Positions 35,868-46,589 are shown, numbered from the stretch's first letter. The stretch: DNA of 64,000 nucleotides from Candidatus Cloacimonadota bacterium (GCA_009777575.1 WRLO01000007.1:1-64000); one strand, 5' to 3'. Notes: generated by a model not told the origin, from the sequence alone. A program made the numbers and translations.

Positions 35868-38800
35868 ATGAAAAAATACCTATACTTAATATTATTTACT
35901 TTTTATGTAACTACGATTTTTTCGCAGATTTTAGAAGTCTGCCTTAGTGGCGAAAAGCCATACACTAGCATCCAAGATGCAATAAACGCAGCTCCAAATA
36001 ACGCTATTGTAAGGGTATATGCTGGTGATTATTACGGTGAACTAACTATACCCCCCTACAAATCATTGACATTAGAAAGTCTTTATGCAACTACTGGCGA
36101 CACTTTATACATTCACAATACTCGATTATTAGCAAATTTTCCTGAAATGGTTATGTGGATAGGACCACCGACAAGTTTTTCAGGACCTTACGATGATTAT
36201 TATGTAAATATAAATGGATTTACTGTCAGCAATAATCTAGATAATGTTATGGCTTCATATTACGATGGATTTTCTGGCGGAGGGATACGAGTATATAGAA
36301 CTAATGTAAATATTGAAAATAATATTTTTCGTAATAACTTATCAACTGGCTGGGGGAGCGGTCTTACCGTCTTTTCTCCAGAAAGCAGACCACCAATTTT
36401 ATGTGTCCTAAAAAATAATAAAATATTTGACAATTACGCTTATAGTGCACCCGGCGGAGGATTAGGTTTTGAGGGTAATGTTAACATTATTTTTTCGCAA
36501 GAAGAAAGAAATAGTATATACAACAATATTGGATTAAGCGGTCAAGACATACATTTTGCTTATCCTATGTATAACTACGAAATATATTTGGATTTAGGAA
36601 GTAGAATTGTCACAGAAATCGACCATAACTATTTTAGTATCATTGGTTTATTTTATAACCCAACAATATCAGTAAATATTTTAAGAGAAAGTTTACCGCC
36701 CTTTGTAAATAACGATCTATTTGTTGCCCCATGGGGTGATGACAATAACTCTGGATTAAGCCCCGAAGCCCCTTTGAAAACGATTTATTATGCGGCGTCA
36801 ATTATTTATTCAGATGAAATAAATCCTAAAACAATACACCTTTTACCTGGGTCTTATACACGAGAGAGTGGGCAGATATTTCCTATTTTTATCCCAAGAT
36901 GGACAATTGTTAAAGGTGCTGGTATGGGTGAGACTATTTTTGAAAATCATTTTTCGTCTTATTTTGCCTATAAAAACACTGATGCAAGTGTAGAAATTAG
37001 TGATATGACTTTTAGAAATAGTGGTCATTTTTATGGAGGAGAAGCAATAAGCGGGCTTTCTTTTTACCATAATATTTACAACATAGAAATCCTTAATAAT
37101 GAATATCGTCATGTTTTACATTTTGCTTTTGATGGACTTCCATATAACTCATATAATGAAGATACATTACATATAAAAAATGTAATAATTCAAAATAATA
37201 TAGATTCTGGTATCCATATAAGAACAATAAAAAATGTAAACATTGAGAATTTAATTATTAATAACAATTATATACCTTTAGAACCTCCATTTCTACTTCT
37301 TGGAGATATACCAAACTTAAATATTAATAATATTGCTATCACCAACAACAGAGCTACTAGACAGTCACAGATATTAAAGGTGGATGACATTTATAGTCTT
37401 TTACCAATTCAATATGGAACTGCTATCCTAAACAATGTTTTGATAACAAATAATAATACAACGAATCTTCTAAGAAATTTCGGTTTAATTAATATGGGAA
37501 GATATTATAGAGATACGATACTAAATAATTGGACGGTAGTAAATAATGCTAGTCTACATGATAAAAGAACATTCGTAACACATAATGATATAACTATGAA
37601 CAACATGCTAATTTATAACCCCACTATGGATTACGATGTTGTTCAAGGAGAATTAATTACAGGTCAGTTAACAATAAACAACTCATTGCTTTTTGCAGCT
37701 ATTAATAGCTGGCAGAATCCAGACCCTATACTTAACGATGTTATCTGGGAAGCCCCTCAATTAGCTGGGCATCATAATAGTAATCTAACTCCAGATATGT
37801 GGGAATACTATTATTTACACGAAAGTTCTCCTGTTATCGATTTTGGGATAGATGTGTCAGATATGATGCTTTTAGATATCGATTTAGCAGGAAATCCTAG
37901 AATATTTGGTAATGCCATAGATTTAGGCGCTTTTGAGTTTCAAGGTCTCATGGCAAGATTTACAGCAGAGCCAAGAACAGGGACTGCTCCTTTAGAAGTT
38001 CAATTTACAGATTTGTCATCAGGTGGTAGTGTTTTTGCTTGGGCGTGGGATTTGGACTCTGATGGAAATGTTGATAGTTCAGAACAGCACCCTGTATTTA
38101 TTTACGAAGAAAATGGAAATTATGCAGTTACACTAACTATCAATAACGGAGAAGCGAGTATTACTATGCCAAATTTTATCATTGTTGGCGATATTGTAAA
38201 TGCTGATTTCACTGCAGAACCTTTGATAGGAATTGCACCTCTCGAGGTTCAGTTTACAGACTTGTCAATAGGTGCTGTTTCTTGGGCTTGGGATTTTGGA
38301 ATTACAACAACATCATCTTTTCTGTCGCGATCAAGCCTCGTATCCGTAGCAGAAATCTCCGATTTCCCCGTCACATCAACAACTTCTACAGAACAAAATC
38401 CTATCTTTGTTTATAATGAAGGTGGTATATATTCTGTAACCTTGACTGTCAACGATGGAGAAAGCTTTATCGTAAAAAATGATTTTATTGTAGTCATGCC
38501 TCCTATAACTGCTGATTTTACAGCAGAACCGTTGATAGGGGTTGCACCTCTCGAGGTTCAGTTTGCAGACTTGTCTATAGGTGCTGTTTCTTGGGTTTGG
38601 GATTTTGGAATTATATCAACATCATCTTTTCTATCGCGATCAAGCCTCATATCCGTAGCAGAAATCTCCGATTTCCCCGTCACATCAACTACTTCTACAG
38701 AGCAAAACCCAGTTTTTATTTTTGAGGAGGAAGGTGAATATACAATAACTTTGACTATCAACGATGGTGAAAGTAGTATTACAAAACCTGACTTTATCTT

Positions 38801-39743
38801 AGTAGTTCCACCTGTTTATGCGGATTTTAGTGCTGAGCCTTTATCTGGTCATGCACCTCTTGAAGTTCAGTTTACAGATAGGTCTTTTGGAGCATTTTCT
38901 TGGGCTTGGGATTTTGGAATTATATCAACATCATCTTCTTTATCGCGATCAAGCCTCATATCCGTAGCAGAAATCTCCGATTTCCCCGTTACATCAACAA
39001 CTTCTACAGAGCAAAATCCTATTTTCATTTTTGAAGAAGTGGGTGTTTATACCGTGACATTAACAATCAACAACGGAGAAAGCACTAATACTAAATCAGA
39101 TTTTATTGTTGTAACACAACCAGCAAAAGCAGATTTTACTGCGGAACCATCGATGGGAGTGGCTCCTTTGGAAGTTCAATTTACATGCCTATCCACTGGT
39201 GTTTTTGCCTGGGAATGGGATTTCAATAATGATGGAACTGTTGATTCTACAGAGCAAAATCCAGTTTTTACTTATCTCACTTCGGGTATTTACACGGTAA
39301 CTTTAACCATAAATAACGGTGAGGATACCATCACAAAACAAGATTTTATTGATTCTACTGTCAGCGATGACGATGAAACTGTTTTGCCTTTTACGGGTGT
39401 GAATCTTCAAAGTTTCCCCAATCCTGTAAATATCAGTAGAAGTTCAAACACTTTAATATCCTTTAATACACAAACTAAAGCGGCTTCAGAACCAGTAATT
39501 GAAATATATAATATCAGAGGACAAAAAATCCGAACCCTCAGAACAGGCATGAGTTTTTATGACCTCGCCGTGTTAGCAGGTTTAGCCCAAGAAAATCTTG
39601 ATTTGATAAACTCTCGAAATTATAGTGTGATTTGGGATATGAGAGATGATAACAAGGGATTAGTAGGCTCTGGCATTTATTTCTATCGAGCCATAGTAGA
39701 CGGAGAAATAGTGGGAACCAATCGGATGGTGGTGATAAAATAA
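35868..39743 (+). CDS. Secreted beta-helix / PKD protein with FlgD-like C-terminal sorting tail
   Basis: A 1,291-residue secreted protein. Signal peptide at 1-20 (MKKYLYLILFTFYVTTIFSQ). Residues about 25-690 are right-handed beta-helix repeats typical of pectate-lyase-like surface proteins. Five PKD domains follow from about 700, each with (T/S)AEPxxGxAPLEVQF and ending VTLTINNGE or similar. The C-terminal 90 residues (FPNPVN, IYNIRGQKIRTL, GSGIYFYRAIVDG) match the FlgD-like/type IX secretion-style tail of the FCB group. PKD domains 2-4 carry a 21-residue insertion, described separately. Probably a surface or secreted binding protein. Confidence 0.85.
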   Translation: MKKYLYLILFTFYVTTIFSQILEVCLSGEKPYTSIQDAINAAPNNAIVRVYAGDYYGELTIPPYKSLTLESLYATTGDTLYIHNTRLLANFPEMVMWIGPPTSFSGPYDDYYVNINGFTVSNNLDNVMASYYDGFSGGGIRVYRTNVNIENNIFRNNLSTGWGSGLTVFSPESRPPILCVLKNNKIFDNYAYSAPGGGLGFEGNVNIIFSQEERNSIYNNIGLSGQDIHFAYPMYNYEIYLDLGSRIVTEIDHNYFSIIGLFYNPTISVNILRESLPPFVNNDLFVAPWGDDNNSGLSPEAPLKTIYYAASIIYSDEINPKTIHLLPGSYTRESGQIFPIFIPRWTIVKGAGMGETIFENHFSSYFAYKNTDASVEISDMTFRNSGHFYGGEAISGLSFYHNIYNIEILNNEYRHVLHFAFDGLPYNSYNEDTLHIKNVIIQNNIDSGIHIRTIKNVNIENLIINNNYIPLEPPFLLLGDIPNLNINNIAITNNRATRQSQILKVDDIYSLLPIQYGTAILNNVLITNNNTTNLLRNFGLINMGRYYRDTILNNWTVVNNASLHDKRTFVTHNDITMNNMLIYNPTMDYDVVQGELITGQLTINNSLLFAAINSWQNPDPILNDVIWEAPQLAGHHNSNLTPDMWEYYYLHESSPVIDFGIDVSDMMLLDIDLAGNPRIFGNAIDLGAFEFQGLMARFTAEPRTGTAPLEVQFTDLSSGGSVFAWAWDLDSDGNVDSSEQHPVFIYEENGNYAVTLTINNGEASITMPNFIIVGDIVNADFTAEPLIGIAPLEVQFTDLSIGAVSWAWDFGITTTSSFLSRSSLVSVAEISDFPVTSTTSTEQNPIFVYNEGGIYSVTLTVNDGESFIVKNDFIVVMPPITADFTAEPLIGVAPLEVQFADLSIGAVSWVWDFGIISTSSFLSRSSLISVAEISDFPVTSTTSTEQNPVFIFEEEGEYTITLTINDGESSITKPDFILVVPPVYADFSAEPLSGHAPLEVQFTDRSFGAFSWAWDFGIISTSSSLSRSSLISVAEISDFPVTSTTSTEQNPIFIFEEVGVYTVTLTINNGESTNTKSDFIVVTQPAKADFTAEPSMGVAPLEVQFTCLSTGVFAWEWDFNNDGTVDSTEQNPVFTYLTSGIYTVTLTINNGEDTITKQDFIDSTVSDDDETVLPFTGVNLQSFPNPVNISRSSNTLISFNTQTKAASEPVIEIYNIRGQKIRTLRTGMSFYDLAVLAGLAQENLDLINSRNYSVIWDMRDDNKGLVGSGIYFYRAIVDGEIVGTNRMVVIK
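38345..38371 (+). repeat. Dispersed palindromic repeat inside PKD domain 2
   Basis: Core CGTAGCAGAAATCTCCGATT..., the reverse complement of the intergenic element at 41123-41195. It encodes VAEISDFP in frame and replaces the short NDGTVD loop seen in PKD domains 1 and 5. Confidence 0.85.
38654..38680 (+). repeat. Dispersed palindromic repeat inside PKD domain 3
   Basis: Second in-frame copy of the same core, nearly identical at the DNA level to the copies in domains 2 and 4. Confidence 0.85.
38963..38989 (+). repeat. Dispersed palindromic repeat inside PKD domain 4
   Basis: Third in-frame copy of the same core; the surrounding domain sequence is more diverged than the repeat itself. Confidence 0.85.
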
Positions 39744-39783
39744 TTTACTTTTTTATTCTAAGCACCAATCGCCTATTTAATAA

Positions 39784-39930
39784 AAATAAATTGTGGATAG
39801 CTTATTGATAAATGAAAAAATTAACTAATATATCTCTCTATTTTTCAATATTATATCTGCAACTATCTTTCCCCTCCTGTATACTTCCCTTATCGTACCC
39901 TTGTAATATCTTGAAAAGAAAAGAGTTATA
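39784..39930 (+). repeat. 150-bp dispersed repeat, copy A
   Basis: About 150 bp, roughly 85 percent identical by eye to the reverse complement of 51872-52020. Shared blocks include AAATTGTGGATAGCTTAT, ATCTCTCTATTTTTCAATAT and TTTCCCCTCCTGTA. A perfect DnaA-box-like TGTGGATAA follows at 39945-39953, just outside the homologous block. The region 39744-40095 has no gene; the fabD promoter lies at its right end. Confidence 0.85.
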
Positions 39931-40014
39931 TAGAGTAAATTTTATGTGGATAACTAACTAATGATAGTATTCTGGCTCATTTTGATGACAAGAAAATCGA
40001 ATTTAAAATAAACT

Positions 40015-40043
40015 TTGACAAAATAAACCAAAATATTTTTTTG
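40015..40043 (+). promoter_or_regulatory. Promoter candidate for fabD
   Basis: TTGACA at 40015-40020 and TATTTTTTTG at 40034-40043, with the final TTTG 19 nt after the TTGACA hexamer. Located 80 bp before the fabD start. Confidence 0.45.
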
Positions 40044-40122
40044 TCGCTTCTATTGGATTGTGTTTATTTAAAATGCCATTAAATAAAAAATAATAATGAC
40101 AGCAGTCAGAAAAGGAAAGAAT

Positions 40123-41088
40123 ATGTATAAAGAGAAAAAGATTGCTTTTGTGTTCCCTGGACAGGGTTCTCAATATATCGGAATGGGCATGGATTTGCTA
40201 GAAAAAGATCCGGAATTTTTGAGGGTATTTAATTTATTTCAAACTAAGACAGGTCATGATTTGGTTTCAATAATGGGGATAGGACCGGAAAGTTTATTGA
40301 CAACGACAACTTTTACGCAACCAGCTACGTTAGCTCATAGTGTAATGGCATTAAAAATGTTTAAAAAAGCTTTAAAAGAAAAGGCAATAGACCTCAAAGC
40401 TGATTTTGTAGCAGGTCATTCCTTAGGAGAGTTTTCGGCATTGGTTTCCAACGAAGTATTGAACTTTGAAGATGCACTGTATTTAGTATATAAACGAGGT
40501 GAATTTATGCTAAAAGCAAACGATAACACCCCATTTGCCATGGCAGCAGTTTTAGGAATGGAACCAGCTACAATAAAAGAAGTGTGTGAGGAAGCCTCCA
40601 AACAACATCTCGTGGTAGCTGCAAACTATAATTCTCCAGTTCAGACGGTCATTTCTGGAACTAAAGAGGGTGTGGAACTTGCTGGAAGTATAGCGAAAGG
40701 AAGAGGGGCAAAAAAGATCATGTTATTGCCAGTTGGGGGACCTTTTCATAGTCCATTAATAAAAAATGCGGCAACCTGGCTATCCGAAGAAATGGAAAGA
40801 ATTTCGTTTAAAAATGCACAAATTCCAATAATATCTAATATTGATGCAAGTCCAGAAAGGGAAGCCGAAAAGATTAAAAATAAATTGATACATCAAGTAA
40901 CATCCCCAGTTCAATGGGTGGATACTGTGAAATATTTTGGGGAGCAATCAGTAGACATTTGTATAGAATTTGGACCGCAAATAATCGTATCCAAATTTAT
41001 AGCAAAAATAAATGAAAATATAAAGACATTTAATATAGATAAATTTGATGATATAGCTAAAGTAATAAGTGAATTTGAAGCTATATAA
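40123..41088 (+). CDS. fabD: Malonyl-CoA:ACP transacylase
   Basis: Transfers malonyl from CoA to acyl carrier protein for fatty-acid synthesis. The protein starts with the FPGQGSQYIGMG oxyanion-loop motif, has the catalytic serine in AGHSLGEFSALV and the histidine in GGPFHSPL; all standard residues are present. Length 321 aa is typical. I prefer the ATG at 40123 with AAGGAAAG upstream over the upstream ATG at 40096. It stands alone, without the other fab genes, and precedes atpD by 195 bp of repeat-containing DNA. Confidence 0.92.
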   Translation: MYKEKKIAFVFPGQGSQYIGMGMDLLEKDPEFLRVFNLFQTKTGHDLVSIMGIGPESLLTTTTFTQPATLAHSVMALKMFKKALKEKAIDLKADFVAGHSLGEFSALVSNEVLNFEDALYLVYKRGEFMLKANDNTPFAMAAVLGMEPATIKEVCEEASKQHLVVAANYNSPVQTVISGTKEGVELAGSIAKGRGAKKIMLLPVGGPFHSPLIKNAATWLSEEMERISFKNAQIPIISNIDASPEREAEKIKNKLIHQVTSPVQWVDTVKYFGEQSVDICIEFGPQIIVSKFIAKINENIKTFNIDKFDDIAKVISEFEAI

Positions 41089-41118
41089 CACATATCTACA
41101 TCCCACCCTCACGAATGA

Positions 41119-42678
<1,560 letters not shown>

Positions 42679-42757
42679 AATAAATAGAAAATAATAAATA
42701 GTTTTATTTGCATAAACTGTTATAAATTTTCTAATTTATCTAAAGGATAGGTAAAAA

Positions 42758-43159
42758 ATGAGCAAGATACATATACAAGTAATCATGCCTAATGATAAAA
42801 AGCTCGATGACATTGTAAGTAGAGCCATATTACCGGGAATAGAAGGTGATTTTGAGGTATTGGAAGGGCATACGGCATTTATCACAAAGTTGAGACCGGG
42901 AATTTTGAAAGTATATAAAGGAGAAGTAGCAGAGTATTTTGCGCTTCATGATGGCTTTGTGACAGTAGAAGAGGATAAAATAACTGTTCTAAGCGAAAAC
43001 TGCGAATGTAAAAAAGATATAAATCTTGAGAGAGCATCAGCAGCAAAAATCAGAGCAGAAAAACGAATAGCAGATACAGGAAATACTGGAATTGATTTTA
43101 GAAGAGCAGAAATCGCTTTGAAAAGGGCAATCACGCGAATAGATACAGTAAATCATTGA
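42758..43159 (+). CDS. atpC: ATP synthase F1 subunit epsilon
   Basis: Epsilon subunit, 133 aa: an N-terminal beta-sandwich (IQVIMPNDK, LPGIEGDFEVLEGHTAFITKLRPGIL) and a C-terminal helical hairpin (RAEIALKRAITRI). It regulates ATP hydrolysis by the F1 rotor. The AAAGGATAGG ribosome binding site fits the ATG. It closes the atpD-atpC pair. Confidence 0.92.
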   Translation: MSKIHIQVIMPNDKKLDDIVSRAILPGIEGDFEVLEGHTAFITKLRPGILKVYKGEVAEYFALHDGFVTVEEDKITVLSENCECKKDINLERASAAKIRAEKRIADTGNTGIDFRRAEIALKRAITRIDTVNH

Positions 43160-43489
43160 TATATAGGATGTAGTTTTTTTCACCGATCTTCCTCTATCTT
43201 GGGGTGAACCATAGAAGGGATAATTTGTTTTCCCCAGTTTATGTCTTCAAATATTTAACACAGAGTCTCCGATACCCAAGGTTCGAACCATCTTAGAGGT
43301 GACTCATAAGTGTCAACTTTTATTCGTAGAGGCAATCTCTGATTATCATAAACCATTGTAAATTGTCAATCGGAGATTGAAGCTACAGACAAAAATAGTG
43401 AAAAGTTGACACTTATGCTTTCCCATCATACCCTATAATGTGGGAAGTCAGGGAGGAGCTATAGATTTGATAATAAGACTCTAATGTTA
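43160..43489. other. 330-bp intergenic region after atpC
   Basis: No gene. It contains a GGTTCGAACC palindrome (43280-43289), the 113-bp inverted-repeat element (43305-43417) and the 3' end of a minus-strand gene at its right edge. The atpC terminator is not obvious. Confidence 0.6.
43305..43417. repeat. 113-bp inverted-repeat element (MITE-like) after atpC
   Basis: Perfect 17-bp terminal inverted repeats: CATAAGTGTCAACTTTT at 43305-43321 and its complement at 43401-43417. Inside are two diverged arms of the CGGAGATT...GCTAC palindrome family (43325-43343 and 43367-43385), so the whole unit can fold into one long hairpin. Confidence 0.85.
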
Positions 43490-44137
43490 TCAGAAGAAAT
43501 CATAAAATACAATACCCATATTTATAGATAGACCATCGAAGACTGAGCTAGTCGCAAATTCTCTTCCATGGTATTTTAGGCTTGTATTTGGGGTAATTCG
43601 ATAGCTTGTACCTATTGTTGCTTTGAAATTCCTAGTAAGATTTAGATTTGCATGTAAACCTGGTTCAAAAATCATAAAACTTCTCAATGGATGATCATTA
43701 TAACGATAATAAGTATGATAATATTTGCTTTCATGGCTAATTTTCATCCCACCGACACCCACGAGAGTGCTTACAGAAGCATGAAATAGATTTGAAGAAC
43801 GGTAAATATATTCAAAAACAAGACCTCCGTACCCACCTCTTAACTCATTGAATTTGAAATTTTTATAACCATAATTTGTGCAGTGTAAATCAGTTGGCTG
43901 CGGAAACAATACATATCCAGCTAAGCACAATGTATATGTATCATTAACCATAATACCACCTTTGGCACCAACAAAAACACCCCAGTCATCATCGACTTGT
44001 GATATTTTTGTCTCAAAGTTTCCGTAAATATTTACAGTATTTATCCAATTGCTTTCGAATAAATATGAAATTTCTCTTTCTTGAGCTTGTAAAGAAATGA
44101 AAAAAGAAATAATAATAATCAAAAAGAATATTTTCAT
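43490..44137 (-). CDS. Outer-membrane beta-barrel protein
   Basis: A 215-residue exported protein. Signal peptide MKIFFLIIIISFFISLQAQ; I take the ATG at 44137 because a perfect ACGGAGG lies upstream. The mature part shows alternating hydrophobic/aromatic strands (YLFESNWINTVNIYGNF, GIVFYDFF at the C terminus) as in small outer-membrane barrels. It is a single gene converging with atpC. Its promoter must lie close to the rnpB promoter, which points the other way. Confidence 0.7.
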   Translation of the reverse strand: MKIFFLIIIISFFISLQAQEREISYLFESNWINTVNIYGNFETKISQVDDDWGVFVGAKGGIMVNDTYTLCLAGYVLFPQPTDLHCTNYGYKNFKFNELRGGYGGLVFEYIYRSSNLFHASVSTLVGVGGMKISHESKYYHTYYRYNDHPLRSFMIFEPGLHANLNLTRNFKATIGTSYRITPNTSLKYHGREFATSSVFDGLSINMGIVFYDFF

Positions 44138-44234
44138 TATGCCTCCGTTAAATATATCGACATTTTTCATTAAAACTAAAAAAAAAAATGATAGTTTCGT
44201 ATATATATAGAAATAATAGTAGAAAAAATAATTA

Positions 44235-44264
44235 TTGACAAGAAAACATCATCATAAAAAATTG
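44235..44264 (+). promoter_or_regulatory. Promoter candidate for rnpB
   Basis: TTGACA at 44235-44240 and TAAAAAATTG at 44255-44264, about 30 nt before the mature 5' end of RNase P RNA. Same layout as the candidates listed for the DUF1016, fabD and MNT genes. Confidence 0.5.
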
Positions 44265-44292
44265 TCTGCAATTCTTTAAACTGAATAAAACT

Positions 44293-44755
44293 AGATTGAG
44301 AGGCTGAAATGTCTGCCTGTTTTTTGTTATGTTTGTAATCAGCAATCATACAAGAAATAGGAGGAAAGTCCGAACACCTTAGAGCAGGATACTTCTGAAA
44401 AGGAAGCTTTGGTGACAAAGAGCTAGCTCCACAGAAACAGACCGCCTTATGTTTCGATGTGAGGTAAGGGTGAAAAGGTAGTGTAAGAGACAACCAGTCA
44501 GAGTAGTGATATTCTGAGCTAGGAAAGCCTTATCCGGTGCAATGCCAAATAGGAAAGTCAATATGCAATGCATATCCTGATTTGCTCGGTCGGGAGATCT
44601 TTCGGGTAGGCAGCTATATCCGTTTCTGAAGTGTAGTTCAGAGAGCAACACTTTATAGAAGCTCCATTGAGCATAGCAATATACGGAATAGATGAATAGA
44701 CATTTTTTTGCTTTTTAGGCAAAAAACAGAATTCGGCTTATCAGCTTCTCAATCT
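44293..44755 (+). ncRNA. rnpB: RNase P RNA (bacterial type A)
   Basis: Catalytic RNA that matures tRNA 5' ends. Conserved elements are all present in order: GAGGAAAGTCCGAACACC (CR-I), CACAGAAACAGACCGCC (CR-II), GGTAAGGGTGAAAAGG (CR-III), then AGATGAATAGACAT and AACAGAATTCGGCTTAT (CR-V). The terminal P1 helix pairs AGATTGAGAGGCTGA at 44293 with TCAGCTTCTCAATCT ending at 44755, which sets the ends. Length about 463 nt is somewhat long because of the P3 and P12-type arms. Confidence 0.95.
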
Positions 44756-44920
44756 TTAAATAATATTGATATTACAATAAAAATAAATAAATATTTTGAA
44801 AATTCAAGAAACATTTGACAAAAAACCTTTTTTAATTTTTATGGTAAACATGATGTATAAAGAAAAGTTTTATGGAAGATATGAATTGACTGCCAAAATT
44901 GCAGCAAAGCAAGATATTTT

Positions 44921-44957
44921 AAGCATTTATCTTTTTAGGGATAAGTGCTTTTTTTTG
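44921..44957 (+). terminator. Rho-independent terminator between rnpB and nadC
   Basis: Stem AAGCATTTATC (44921-44931) pairs with GATAAGTGCTT (44940-44950, with one G-U), followed by eight T. It lies 165 bp after the RNase P RNA end. It may end the rnpB transcript or a short transcript starting near the TTGACA at 44815-44820. Confidence 0.75.
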
Positions 44958-45027
44958 TTTTATCGACCATGTTTTAAAATAAAAAAAAGCACACTTTTTT
45001 TGATAAAATTTTTATTAATGAGGATTT

Positions 45028-45855
45028 ATGAGATTAGAAGAAAAGATAAGACTCGCTATCATTGAAGATATAGGTAGTGGCGACATCACTACGGAATACT
45101 TAGACTTAGCTAAAAAGAATGTATCAGCATATTTAGTAGCTAAGGAAAGTGGTGTATTATGCGGATTACATGTCGCATTTATGGTGTTTAAAATGGTTGA
45201 TGAGGGAATAAAATGTGTGGCATACAAAAAAGACGGAGATTGGTTAAAAAAAGGTGATACCTTTGTGAAGATTGAAGGTTATTCCAGCTCAATATTAAAA
45301 GGAGAACGAGTAGCCTTAAATTTTTTACAAAGAATGTCAGGTATAGCTACAATGACACGACTTTTTGTAGAAGCTATCAAACCATACAAAGCTAAATTAC
45401 TCGATACAAGGAAAACAACCCCTGTATGGAGAGATATAGAAAAATATGCTGTGAAAACAGGTGGTGGCTACAATCATAGATTTGGATTATATGATATGAT
45501 ATTGATAAAAGAGAATCATATCCGGTCAGCTGGTTCTATATCAGAAGCGATATCCAGTGTCAAAAAGCATAATACAAGCTACAAAATAGAGATTGAGGTT
45601 ACAAACCTTGAGGAACTTGATATAGCAGTTAAATGTGGCGTAGATAGGGTAATGCTCGACAATATGGATATAGAAATGATACGAGAAGCAGTTCAGAATT
45701 ATTCAAGCATGGTTGAGCTTGAAGTCTCTGGAAATGTCAACTTCAACACCATCAATGAGATAGCATCAACAGGAGTAGATTATATATCATCTGGATCATT
45801 GACACATTCATTTAAATCGATGGATATAAGTTTATTATTTATGGAGGGAATATGA
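45028..45855 (+). CDS. nadC: Nicotinate-nucleotide pyrophosphorylase (carboxylating)
   Basis: Converts quinolinate and PRPP to nicotinate mononucleotide in NAD synthesis. The 275-residue protein shows EDIGSGDITTEYL near the start, LNFLQRMSGIAT and RKTTPVWRDIEKYAVKTGGGYNHRFGL (substrate loop), KENHI, VDRVMLDN and the closing GVDYISSGSLTHS. No nadA or nadB is adjacent. GAGG precedes the ATG. Its stop overlaps the start of the next gene by 4 nt (ATGA). Confidence 0.95.
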   Translation: MRLEEKIRLAIIEDIGSGDITTEYLDLAKKNVSAYLVAKESGVLCGLHVAFMVFKMVDEGIKCVAYKKDGDWLKKGDTFVKIEGYSSSILKGERVALNFLQRMSGIATMTRLFVEAIKPYKAKLLDTRKTTPVWRDIEKYAVKTGGGYNHRFGLYDMILIKENHIRSAGSISEAISSVKKHNTSYKIEIEVTNLEELDIAVKCGVDRVMLDNMDIEMIREAVQNYSSMVELEVSGNVNFNTINEIASTGVDYISSGSLTHSFKSMDISLLFMEGI

Positions 45856-46562
45856 AATTGGAATTATCATTTTTGATAAAAATGCAGAAAATTGATGACA
45901 AAATCACAGAGCTTGAGATCGTCAAAGAAAAACTACCAAAACAGCTTGAACAACTTGTTCAAAATGTAAAAAAAACTCAGGATTTGTTGGCAGCAGTGGA
46001 TAAAAAGCTCGAAATAAATGCTTTGCAGCAAAAAACTAAGGAAAGTGAGATTAAAGCCAACAATGAGATAAAACTGAAATATTCACATCAGCTTGAAGGT
46101 ATCAAAAACAACAAAGAATATAAAGCCTTAAACTCACAAATCTGCAATTTGACAGACAAAAACGCATTGATTGAGACAGATATTTTGAAATTTCTTGATG
46201 AAGAAACAACTCTCAAAAAACAAAAAACTGAAGCATTAACTCTCAATAAGAAAGCAAATGAAAACTTAAAAGCAAACGAAGATGTTCTCAAAAAGGAAAT
46301 CGAAAAAGTTAATAAAGAGATAGATAAATTGAAAGAAAACAGATTATCTTTCGCAAAACAAGTTTCTGAACCCAATGTTAAAAAATATATCCAATTGATA
46401 AAGAATAAAAATCGAAAAGCAGTCGTGTTTAGCCATAACAGTGCTTGTAGTGGTTGTGGTTTTCATATCAGACCTCAAATACTGATAGAGCTAAACAACC
46501 CTGTAAAAATGATTTACTGTGAAAACTGTGGGAGGATATTGGTAAAATCTTTTGAAGAATGA
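45852..46562 (+). CDS. Coiled-coil zinc-ribbon protein (C4-type, CT398-like)
   Basis: A 236-residue protein made of a long antiparallel coiled coil (residues about 1-180, Lys/Glu-rich heptads) and a C-terminal zinc ribbon: CSGCGFHI and CENCGRIL. This is the small widespread family of 'Zn-ribbon protein, possibly nucleic acid binding', which likely interacts with RNA polymerase or RNA. Translationally coupled to nadC through the ATGA overlap. Confidence 0.8.
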   Translation: MKLELSFLIKMQKIDDKITELEIVKEKLPKQLEQLVQNVKKTQDLLAAVDKKLEINALQQKTKESEIKANNEIKLKYSHQLEGIKNNKEYKALNSQICNLTDKNALIETDILKFLDEETTLKKQKTEALTLNKKANENLKANEDVLKKEIEKVNKEIDKLKENRLSFAKQVSEPNVKKYIQLIKNKNRKAVVFSHNSACSGCGFHIRPQILIELNNPVKMIYCENCGRILVKSFEE

Positions 46563-46589
46563 GCTTGATTCTTGAAGGTAACCTTTAAT

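Noticed and set aside
39784-39960. Possible chromosomal origin (TGTGGATAA box)
   Set aside because: Only one exact DnaA-box and one near match, no dnaA, dnaN or gidA nearby; the box density is too low to claim an origin.
43280-43289. GGTTCGAACC resembling a tRNA T-arm
   Set aside because: No acceptor, D or anticodon stem can be drawn around it; just a palindrome.
44796-45065. 89-codon frame upstream of nadC
   Set aside because: Spans a Rho-independent terminator and overlaps nadC by 38 nt; no ribosome binding site or recognisable sequence.
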